Shown: piece after piece, positions 1 through 5,023 of the stretch
Layout: the number at the start of each line of letters is the position of its first letter
How positions within the stretch are numbered: position 1 is the first letter of the stretch
Origin: Firmicutes bacterium UBA1065
GTDB taxonomy: Bacteria > Bacillota > Clostridia > Tissierellales > Sedimentibacteraceae
Direction: 5' to 3'
DNA length: 5,023 nucleotides
Assembly (NCBI GenBank): GCA_002316225.1
Contig: DCDC01000059.1
Coordinates: forward strand, 1 to 5,023
The notes under the pieces: generated by a model
Told to the model about the DNA's origin: nothing
Database searches by the model: none
The model's input: only the letters and a program-made list of their open reading frames with translations
Position numbers and translations under genes: made by a program

Positions 1-17
1 GCACTTACTTTGTCAAT

Positions 18-776
18 TCACCGTTTTTCTTTAAAGGCGGTCATTCCTTCTTTTTGGTCCGGGTGGGCAAAGCACAGGGCAAATAAATCCGCCTCAATTG
101 CAATTCCTGTATCTATGTCCGTTTCAATACCCCTGTTCATTGCTTCTTTGGCGTATTTAATAGCTGTTTTGGAATTAGAAATAATTTTTTTGGCTAAAGC
201 GTAAGTTTCTTCCATGAGGCTGTCCTTGCTTACCACCTTATTTACAAGTCCTATCCTGTATGCTTCCTCTGCGTCAATATAGCTGCCTGTGAATATTAAT
301 TCCTTGGCTCTTCCCAGGCCCACCAATCTTGGAAGCCTCTGGGTTCCCGAGAATCCCGGCGTAATTCCTAAGCCAACCTCCGGCTGGCCAAACTTTGCTT
401 TTTCGGATGCTATTCTTAAGTCACAGGCCATGGCCAGTTCACAGCCTCCTCCCAAAGCATACCCGTTTACGGCTGCAATTACGACCTTGTCAAGCAATTC
501 GATTTTTCTGAAAATTTTTGACCCTTCTTCGGCAAATTTCTTAGCTTCTTCAACGCTGAGCCCGGACATGTAAGCTATGTCTGCCCCTGCTACGAAGGCC
601 TTCCCTTCCCCTGTAAGTACAATGATTGAAACATCTTTGTCATTGGAAGCTGCGTCAAAAGCAGCGTCCAGTTCTTTCAGAACTTCATCATTTAATGCGT
701 TTAAGGTTTGAGGGTTGTTAATTTTGATTGTGCATATTCCTTCCCTTGTTTCCATTAAGAGGTTTTTAAATTCCAT
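18..776 (-). CDS. Short-chain enoyl-CoA hydratase (crotonase family)
   Basis: This 252-residue protein is a complete crotonase-fold enzyme. It probably hydrates crotonyl-CoA to 3-hydroxybutyryl-CoA, or the reverse, in butyrate fermentation or beta-oxidation in the cytoplasm. The oxyanion-hole segment AFVAGADI is at residues 60-67. The second oxyanion glycine and first catalytic glutamate lie in GGGCE (109-113, E113), and the second catalytic glutamate is in GQPE (130-133, E133), followed by TPGFSGTQRLPRLVG. Both glutamates needed for hydratase activity are present, so a hydratase is more likely than an isomerase or another family member that lacks one. The ATG at 776 is preceded by AAAGGATGG. 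The gene starts 24 nt after the HAD stop, suggesting co-transcription. The C-terminus ends at ...FKEKR, a few residues shorter than the clostridial Crt proteins I recall, which carry a basic tail after EKR. Family assignment is secure; exact substrate is inferred, so no symbol (crt would be the candidate) is given. Confidence 0.95.
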   Translation of the reverse strand: MEFKNLLMETREGICTIKINNPQTLNALNDEVLKELDAAFDAASNDKDVSIIVLTGEGKAFVAGADIAYMSGLSVEEAKKFAEEGSKIFRKIELLDKVVIAAVNGYALGGGCELAMACDLRIASEKAKFGQPEVGLGITPGFSGTQRLPRLVGLGRAKELIFTGSYIDAEEAYRIGLVNKVVSKDSLMEETYALAKKIISNSKTAIKYAKEAMNRGIETDIDTGIAIEADLFALCFAHPDQKEGMTAFKEKR

Positions 777-783
777 ATATACA

Positions 784-792
784 CCATCCTTT
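784..792 (-). promoter_or_regulatory. Ribosome binding site of the crotonase gene
   Basis: AAAGGATGG lies upstream of the ATG at 776, with 10 nt between AGGA and the start codon. This is slightly long spacing, and GGTG at 782-785 could pair at closer range. It sits in the 24-nt gap after the HAD stop, where no terminator or promoter is evident. Confidence 0.6.
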
Positions 793-800
793 ATATTTTT

Positions 801-1433
801 CTATATTATTTTTGTTAAATCCCACATTTTTTCAAGCACGTACTTGACCTTGTATTTTTCTGCCAATTCAAGGGAATGTTTCTGCCAGCCCACAAGGGCC
901 GGAATCACTTCCGCATTTAAGGCACACTCTATATCGAATTTGGAGTCGCCTACATATAGAGTATTTTCCTTCCTGCTGTTTAGTTCCTGCATTACTTTTA
1001 TGAGGGGCTCCTTGTCAGGCTTGTGGTTTTTTACATCATCGGCAGTGACAATAACCCCAAAATACTTGTCTAAATCAAAATTCTTCAGGGCTTCAAGGGT
1101 GGAAGTTTTTAGTCTCGAAGTAGCAATGCCCATTTTTATTCCCTTCTCATGCAAATATTTTACGGTTTCCGGCACGGTGTTATAGAGGCTAACTTCCTTG
1201 TCGAATCTCCCAACCTGGTATTCCCTGTAGCTTTTCAAGACATCTTCCAATTTAAAACCGCTGAAATCCCGCTTCAAGGTTTTTTCCAGCGGCTCTCCGA
1301 AGGTGCTCAAAATATAATCCACATCGCATTTACCGTCATAATATTTGCAGTAAATGTGCTTAAAGGAATTAATTATTAAATTGTTGGTATCCGCCAATGT
1401 TCCGTCGAAATCAAATATTACCGTATCAATCAT
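801..1433 (-). CDS. HAD superfamily phosphatase, PpaX-like (pyrophosphatase or phosphoglycolate phosphatase)
   Basis: A complete 210-residue subfamily IA HAD hydrolase, cytoplasmic. Motif I is DFDGTLADT with the nucleophile Asp8 and acid/base Asp10. The cap domain spans roughly residues 15-85. Motif II is GIATS (Thr105/Ser106), motif III is Lys138 in NHKPDKEPL, and motif IV is VGDSKFDIE with Asp163 and Asp167 for magnesium. All catalytic positions are intact. The segment after motif I (TNNLIINSFKHIY) and the C-terminal VLEKMWDL resemble Bacillus PpaX, which hydrolyses pyrophosphate released by HPr kinase/phosphorylase. However, this family is easily confused with phosphoglycolate phosphatase (Gph) and other small phosphatases, so the substrate is not certain and the symbol is withheld. 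The ATG at 1433 lies inside the end of tex (8-nt overlap) and has its own AGGAG five nt upstream, so translational coupling to tex is likely. It ends in TAG. Confidence 0.92.
   Translation of the reverse strand: MIDTVIFDFDGTLADTNNLIINSFKHIYCKYYDGKCDVDYILSTFGEPLEKTLKRDFSGFKLEDVLKSYREYQVGRFDKEVSLYNTVPETVKYLHEKGIKMGIATSRLKTSTLEALKNFDLDKYFGVIVTADDVKNHKPDKEPLIKVMQELNSRKENTLYVGDSKFDIECALNAEVIPALVGWQKHSLELAEKYKVKYVLEKMWDLTKII
1426..1433 (-). other. tex/HAD stop-start overlap ATGATTGA
   Basis: The last codons of tex (AAT GAT TGA) contain the ATG of the HAD gene in another frame, giving an 8-nt overlap. A ribosome terminating on tex is therefore placed directly over the next start, the usual arrangement for translational coupling. 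The tex stop is UGA, which only RF2, encoded two genes upstream, reads. Confidence 0.9.
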
Positions 1434-3726
1434 TTTTGCTCCTGCTTTTCTTCATGCTCAAACCTATTCTTTGTCTTTCCTTGTCTATGCTGATTATAGT
1501 TACGTTGACAATGTCTCCCACCTGTACCACTTCCATGGGATTTTTGATATATTTATCGCTCATTTCCGACAGGTGAACCAAGCCGTCCTGTTTTACCCCT
1601 ATGTCCACAAAGGCTCCGAAGTCAACAACGTTCCTTACAGTTCCCGTGAGCATCATTCCAACCTTCATGTCATCAAAGCTCAAAACATCGCTCCTGAAAA
1701 CTACCTTTGGCATTTCGTCACGCGGGTCCCTGCCGGGTTTTTTAAGTTCTCCTATAATATCCGTCAATGTAGGCAGGCCCACATTTAATTCTTCTGCCAG
1801 GACCTTTATCCTGTCATTTATCTTTTCCTTCGGGGATTTTTTGTCTTCCTTGAAGCTAATCTGGGAAAGGGCTTCAAGTCCTTTAAGCCTTGTATTTTTA
1901 GCCGTGATTTTTACTTTATTGTCTTCTTTTACAGGAATATTCAGTATCCTTTCATTTATATCCTTCAATGACCCGCTTCTTAAGTCTTCAATCGTATAAC
2001 CCAATTTTTTGAGAAGTTTTCCTGCAATTTCATATGCTTCGGGGTGGACGGCCGTCTTATCCAGGGGGTTGTCTCCATCGGTAATCCTTAAAAAGCCCGC
2101 ACACTGCTCAAAAGCTTTTTCACCAAGCATTTTTACCTTCAAAAGCTCTTGGCGGTTTTTGAATTTCCCGTTTTCCTCCCTGTGTTTGACCAAATTCCTG
2201 GCTATTGCTTTTGTTATTCCCGACACATATTGAAGCAATGCGGGAGAGGCCGTGTTAAGGTCAACCCCTACGCTGTTTACACAATCTTCCACAACTCCGT
2301 CAAGCTCCTGGCCAAGCTTTGTCTGGTTGACGTCATGCTGGTACTGGCCTACCCCAATGCTCTTGGGGTCTATCTTAACCAATTCGGCAAGGGGGTCCTG
2401 GAGTCTTCTTCCGATTGAAATAGCCCCTCTTATGGTTACATCAAGGTCTGGGAATTCTTCCTGGGCCAGTTTTGAAGCCGAATATACTGAAGCCCCTGCC
2501 TCGCTTACTATCGTATAATGTACTTTTTTGGGGAAGGTATATTTGGAAAGCATGTCTGAAACAACCATTTCAGTTTCCCTTGATGCCGTCCCGTTACCTA
2601 TTGCAATGACATCTATATCATACTTTTTGATAAGGTCAGCCATAAGCTTTTGTGATTCTTCAACTTCGTTCCTGGGCTCATTGGGGTACATTACCCCTTG
2701 TTCCAGGAACTTGCCCGTTTCGTCAAGGACGGTTAATTTGCATCCTGTCCTGAAGCTGGGGTCAATGGCAAGGACTCTCACGTCCTTTACGGGAGGAACC
2801 ATCAAAAGGTTTTTTGTGTTTTTGCCGAAGACCTTAATTGCTTCGTCTTCAGCCCTTTCCGTAAGCATGGCCCTGACTTCTCTTTCAATGGAAGGAGCAA
2901 TGAGTCTTTTATAGCTGTCCTGGATTGCAGCCAGGTATAAGTCTGTGGTTATTGCCTTATCGTTTGTAATTTCTTTAGATATTAAGTAGCTGATAATTTT
3001 CTCATCCGGTGTATTTAATCTTACCTTTAATTTCTTTTCCTTTTCCCCCCTGTTGATGGCAAGAATCCTGTGATTTGCAATTTTCTTAACCGGTTCTTCA
3101 AATTTATAGTACATTTCATAAACGGTTTTTTCTTCCTCATCAACAGCTTCCGATATTAATACGGCTTCATTTATGTAGGCTTCCCTTATATATTTTCTGT
3201 AATCGGCATTATCGGACACAATTTCGGCTATAATGTCGCAGGCCCCTTCATAGGCTTCTTTAACATTATTCACGCCTTTTTCTTCATCAACGAAGGGACT
3301 TGCTATCTGGTCAAGATCCTCATCATTAATATTCTGTGCAAGTATGATTTGGGCAAGGGGTTCCAAGCCCTTCTCCTTGGCCTTGGATGCCCTTGTTGAT
3401 TTCTTCTGCTTGTAGGGTCTGTACAGGTCTTCGACCCTCTGAAGGACATCCGCCCTTAGTATTTCATTTTTTAGTTCCTCGGTTAGTTTCCCCTGCTCTT
3501 CAATCAGGCGGATGACTTCTTCTTTTCTCAGCTCCAAGTTTCTTAAGTAGGTGAGTCTTTCGAACAAATCCCTCAATACCACGTCGTCCAGGGAGCCTGT
3601 CTGCTCCTTTCGGTACCTTGCTATGAAAGGTATGGTATTGCCTTCATCAATGAGTTTAACCGTGTTTTCAACCTGGTAGGGTTTTAATTTAAATTCTTCG
3701 CATAAAATTTTATTGATATCTACCAT
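1426..3726 (-). CDS. tex: Tex family S1 RNA-binding transcription accessory protein
   Basis: A 766-residue protein with the full Tex/Spt6-like architecture. It has an N-terminal helical Tex_N region (about 1-200, with PFIARYRKEQTGSLDD and QRVEDLYRPYKQKKSTRA), then a YqgF/RNase H-like domain starting near 315 (AIDPSFRTGCK, Asp322; IAIGNGTASRETE; SEAGASVYSAS). After IGRRLQDPLAELVKIDPKS come tandem helix-hairpin-helix motifs (about 485-548, VDLNTASPALL and LGEKAFEQCAGFLR). A C-terminal S1 domain occupies about 688-760 (GTVRNVVDFGAFVDIGVK). Tex binds nucleic acid, and the family is linked to transcription, RNA handling and, in some bacteria, toxin expression or stress fitness; its precise job is not settled. 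It is somewhat longer than the roughly 720-residue Bacillus homologue I recall, apparently because of a lysine-rich stretch near 600-635 between the HhH region and S1. The ATG at 3726 has AGGGAG six nt upstream. It begins 58 nt after prfB and overlaps the next gene by 8 nt. Confidence 0.97.
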   Translation of the reverse strand: MVDINKILCEEFKLKPYQVENTVKLIDEGNTIPFIARYRKEQTGSLDDVVLRDLFERLTYLRNLELRKEEVIRLIEEQGKLTEELKNEILRADVLQRVEDLYRPYKQKKSTRASKAKEKGLEPLAQIILAQNINDEDLDQIASPFVDEEKGVNNVKEAYEGACDIIAEIVSDNADYRKYIREAYINEAVLISEAVDEEEKTVYEMYYKFEEPVKKIANHRILAINRGEKEKKLKVRLNTPDEKIISYLISKEITNDKAITTDLYLAAIQDSYKRLIAPSIEREVRAMLTERAEDEAIKVFGKNTKNLLMVPPVKDVRVLAIDPSFRTGCKLTVLDETGKFLEQGVMYPNEPRNEVEESQKLMADLIKKYDIDVIAIGNGTASRETEMVVSDMLSKYTFPKKVHYTIVSEAGASVYSASKLAQEEFPDLDVTIRGAISIGRRLQDPLAELVKIDPKSIGVGQYQHDVNQTKLGQELDGVVEDCVNSVGVDLNTASPALLQYVSGITKAIARNLVKHREENGKFKNRQELLKVKMLGEKAFEQCAGFLRITDGDNPLDKTAVHPEAYEIAGKLLKKLGYTIEDLRSGSLKDINERILNIPVKEDNKVKITAKNTRLKGLEALSQISFKEDKKSPKEKINDRIKVLAEELNVGLPTLTDIIGELKKPGRDPRDEMPKVVFRSDVLSFDDMKVGMMLTGTVRNVVDFGAFVDIGVKQDGLVHLSEMSDKYIKNPMEVVQVGDIVNVTIISIDKERQRIGLSMKKSRSKND
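1439..1443 (-). promoter_or_regulatory. Ribosome binding site of the HAD gene, inside tex
   Basis: AGGAG is embedded in the tex codons for Ser-Arg-Ser near the C-terminus, 5 nt before the ATG at 1433. It supports this start over any later one and allows independent initiation as well as coupling to tex. Confidence 0.75.
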
Positions 3727-3732
3727 ATTTCT

Positions 3733-3738
3733 CTCCCT
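3733..3738 (-). promoter_or_regulatory. Ribosome binding site of tex
   Basis: AGGGAG lies six nt before the ATG at 3726, good spacing, and confirms that start. It sits immediately downstream of the palindromic repeat in the prfB-tex gap. Confidence 0.75.
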
Positions 3739-3752
3739 AATGTTTGTCTCTT

Positions 3753-3781
3753 GAGATCCTTCGCTTAGGCTCAGGATTTCA
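3753..3781 (-). repeat. REP-like palindromic element in the prfB-tex gap
   Basis: On the minus strand the 22-nt core (3777-3756) reads ATCCTGAGC, CTAA, GCGAAGGAT. The arms form five Watson-Crick pairs (ATCCT/AGGAT), then two tandem G.A mismatches, then two GC pairs closing a four-base loop. It starts 4 nt after the prfB stop and ends 15 nt before the tex ribosome binding site. No U-run follows, so it does not look like an intrinsic terminator. From memory it resembles a dispersed element of many Firmicutes with the same arms around a GAA loop (ATCCTGAGC, GAA, GCGAAGGAT). The palindrome is directly seen; family membership is inferred and needs a genome-wide count. Confidence 0.65.
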
Positions 3782-3784
3782 GGT

Positions 3785-4895
3785 CTATCTTTCCCTTGAC
3801 TTCATTTTCAAATATTCGTTAATAAACATGTCAATATTGCCGTCCATGACCGCCTGGACGTTTCCTGTTTCTGCATTTGTCCGGTGGTCCTTCACCATGC
3901 TGTAGGGGTGAAACACATAGGACCGTATCTGGCTTCCCCATGCGATTTGATTGTATTTTCCCTGTATATCTTCTATTTTTTCCTTGTTTTCAAGCTTCTT
4001 GATTTCCAGGAGCTTTGATTTCAGCATGTTCATGGCGGTTTCCTTGTTACTGTGCTGGGACCTCTGGTTCTGGCAGGAAACTACTATACCTGTCGGTATG
4101 TGGGTTATTCTTATGGCCGAATCGGTAGTATTAACGTGTTGTCCTCCGGCACCGCTGGACCGGTAAGTGTCGATTCTTATATCCGATTCATTTATCTCAA
4201 TTTCATTATCATCTTCAATCTCAGGTATCACATCCACCGATGCAAAGGATGTATGTCTTCTGTTTGATGCATCAAAGGGGGAAATTCTGACCAGCCTGTG
4301 AACTCCCTTTTCGGATTTCAAATATCCGTAGGCATTTTCCCCTTCAACATGAATGGTAACACTTTTAATACCGGCTTCCGTATCGGTTTGCATATCATAT
4401 ATGTCCATCTTGTAACCCTTGGACTCTATCCACCTGGTGTACATCCTTAAAAGCATCTCCGCCCAGTCCTGGGCCTCCGTACCTCCCGCCCCGGCATGTA
4501 TGGACAAAATTGCGTTGTTTGCGTCGTATTCATCGCTTAAGAGAGTTACCAGTCTCGCATTTTCCAGATCCTCTTCAGTTTGATCCATGCTTTTCAAGAG
4601 GTCCGGCACCTGGCTTTCGTCATCTTCTTCCTTTATCAGTTCAACCAGGAGCTCAATGTCCTCGACCTCTTGTTTTAATTTATTGAATTCCTCTATCTTA
4701 TTTGTATTGTGCTTTAGTTTTTGTGATACTTTTTGAGCCTTTTCCTGGTCGTTCCAGAAATCCGGCTCCTGCATTTGCAGTTCCAAGGCCCTGTTTTCTT
4801 CCCTCAACTTTTCCAAGTCAAAGGGAACCACCAACCTCGTTTAATATATCATTGAACTTTTTGATTCTTTCTCCTATTTCGTACCAATCAATCAA
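3785..4895 (-). CDS. prfB: Peptide chain release factor 2 (RF2), expressed by programmed +1 frameshift
   Basis: RF2 recognises UGA and UAA stop codons on the ribosome and triggers peptide release. The gene is in two overlapping frames. A 25-codon leader frame starts at TTG 4895 (preceded by AAAGGAG at 8 nt) and encodes MIDWYEIGERIKKF...NEVGGSL up to an in-frame UGA at 4820-4818. Skipping one T at CTT-TGA-C then joins it to DLEKLREE... and runs to TAG at 3785, giving 369 residues. With this joining, the codon-recognition motif SPF falls at 205-207 and the catalytic GGQ at 250-252 (context SSGAGGQHVN), identical to E. coli RF2 numbering. This strongly supports the upstream start. An uninterrupted ORF beginning at TTG 4834 (MVVPFDLEK) is an artefact of that position. 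The N-terminal helical domain, the middle domain with HAGAGGTEAQDW, and the C-terminal region are complete. Expression should rise when RF2 is scarce. The gene's own final stop is UAG, an RF1 codon. Confidence 0.97.
4817..4838 (-). promoter_or_regulatory. prfB programmed +1 frameshift element
   Basis: On the minus strand: GAGGTT, GGTGGT, TCC, CTT, TGA, C. The slip is CTT (4823-4821) to TTT in the P site over UGA (4820-4818) followed by C, a poor termination context. The hexamer GGTGGT occupies the place of the AGGGGG Shine-Dalgarno-like stimulator in E. coli prfB, with the same three-nt spacer to CTT. It is a weaker match to the anti-Shine-Dalgarno sequence, though GAGGT just upstream could also pair. 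Established mechanism: low RF2 stalls the ribosome at UGA, favouring the shift and restoring RF2. Confidence 0.93.
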
Positions 4896-4903
4896 ACTAT
4901 CAT

Positions 4904-4910
4904 CTCCTTT
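4904..4910 (-). promoter_or_regulatory. Ribosome binding site that sets the prfB TTG start
   Basis: AAAGGAG is followed by an 8-nt spacer and then TTG at 4895-4893. Reading upstream in this frame there is no ATG, GTG or TTG before a TGA, so TTG 4895 is the only reasonable start of the leader frame. The false start at 4834 has no comparable site in a free leader. Confidence 0.85.
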
Positions 4911-4939
4911 TTTCTTATTATTTATTGGATCGTGAGCGG

Positions 4940-4968
4940 ATCATACATCCCTTTTCGAAAAATAATAA
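4940..4968 (-). promoter_or_regulatory. Weak candidate prfB promoter
   Basis: TATGAT (4945-4940) matches the -10 consensus at five of six bases and is directly preceded by TG. A poor -35 (TTATTA, 4968-4963; three of six) lies 17 nt upstream within an AT-rich tract. It would give a short leader before the ribosome binding site. No better promoter is visible in the 128 bases upstream of prfB, but transcription could also enter from outside the window. Confidence 0.2.
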
Positions 4969-4981
4969 AAATATTAAGCGA

Positions 4982-5002
4982 ACATTTGCAGGACACGAAT
5001 GT
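4982..5002. repeat. Small stem-loop upstream of prfB
   Basis: On the plus strand ACATTTG, loop CAGGACA, CGAATGT: seven pairs including one G.T wobble. Read on the minus strand the wobble becomes a C.A mismatch, so the structure is better formed on the plus strand. No U-run follows it on the minus strand. It directly abuts and slightly overlaps the REP-like copy at 5000-5023 and may be part of the same composite element. Function unknown. Confidence 0.4.
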
Positions 5003-5023
5003 AATTCTTAGCGAATGAAGGTT
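5000..5023 (+). repeat. Degenerate second copy of the REP-like element, cut by the window edge
   Basis: The plus-strand stretch beginning TGTAATTCTTAGC aligns with the minus-strand TGAAATCCTGAGC of the element at 3781-3769 at 10 of 13 positions, and GAAGG recurs in the second arm. The two copies are in opposite orientation and bracket prfB. The palindrome is poorly kept here and the element runs to the end of the window, so its limit cannot be set. Confidence 0.4.

Noticed and set aside
11..16. TTGACA on the minus strand just after the crotonase stop, as a -35 box for a downstream gene
   Set aside because: The matching -10 region would lie outside the window, and a lone hexamer is weak evidence.
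3756..3777. The prfB-tex palindrome as a rho-independent terminator
   Set aside because: The stem is short and interrupted by mismatches, and no U-run follows on the transcribed strand (next bases CTCAAGAG).
4832..4834. TTG at 4834 as the start of prfB (product starting MVVPFDLEK)
   Set aside because: It lies inside the frameshift site, removes the conserved leader and shifts SPF/GGQ off their usual numbering. The TTG at 4895 has a proper ribosome binding site and an in-frame UGA at the classic slip site.
4892..4903. Three-codon minus-strand ORF (ATG ATA GTT TGA) whose stop overlaps the prfB TTG start
   Set aside because: Its ATG directly abuts GGAG with no spacer, so initiation there is unlikely. 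It is most likely chance, though the UGA overlapping an RF2 start codon is curious.
289..4935. Plus-strand open frames of 64 to 156 codons across the window
   Set aside because: All lie antisense to strongly supported genes, show no recognisable domains, contain low-complexity Ser/Phe/Pro-rich translations typical of antisense frames, and lack supporting ribosome binding sites or gaps.
4925..4943. GATC-flanked repeat upstream of prfB (GGATC GTGAGC GGATC)
   Set aside because: Only a four-base self-complementary arm and a short direct repeat; too little to call an operator or hairpin.

Overview
The window looks like a chromosomal housekeeping segment of an anaerobic, moderately AT-rich Firmicute, most likely a member of the Clostridia or Tissierellia. 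The reasons are AGGAG-type ribosome binding sites, tight gene packing, a clostridial-type crotonase, a PpaX-like phosphatase and a Tex protein closely resembling the Bacillus/Clostridium type. The genus cannot be fixed from this stretch.

All four genes lie on the minus strand, so transcription runs from high to low coordinates. In order they are prfB (peptide chain release factor 2, 4895-3785), tex (S1-domain RNA-binding protein, 3726-1426), a HAD-family phosphatase resembling PpaX (1433-801) and a short-chain enoyl-CoA hydratase/crotonase (776-18). The gaps are 58 nt, an 8-nt overlap and 24 nt. No intrinsic terminator is visible between the genes, so a single operon or read-through unit is plausible. 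The many plus-strand open frames are shadows of these genes.

The most informative element is at the start of prfB. The real gene begins at a TTG at 4895, reads 25 codons, meets an in-frame UGA at 4820-4818 and continues only by +1 frameshifting at CTT-TGA-C. This is the classic RF2 autoregulatory switch. Counting through the shift puts the SPF and GGQ motifs at residues 205-207 and 250-252, the same numbers as in E. coli RF2. A simple ORF call misses the first 25 residues and starts at a false TTG at 4834.

The non-coding DNA on both sides of prfB holds two degenerate copies, in opposite orientation, of a short palindromic element (3753-3781 and 5000-5023). It resembles a dispersed REP-like repeat seen in many Firmicute genomes.

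Functionally, prfB and tex belong to translation and nucleic-acid housekeeping, the HAD protein to phosphate-ester or pyrophosphate clean-up, and the crotonase to butyrate-type fermentation or fatty-acid beta-oxidation. I see no defence system, mobile gene, CRISPR array, RNA gene or other clearly new system. The points worth checking are the frameshift element, the flanking repeats, a lysine-rich insert in Tex and the short C-terminus of the crotonase.
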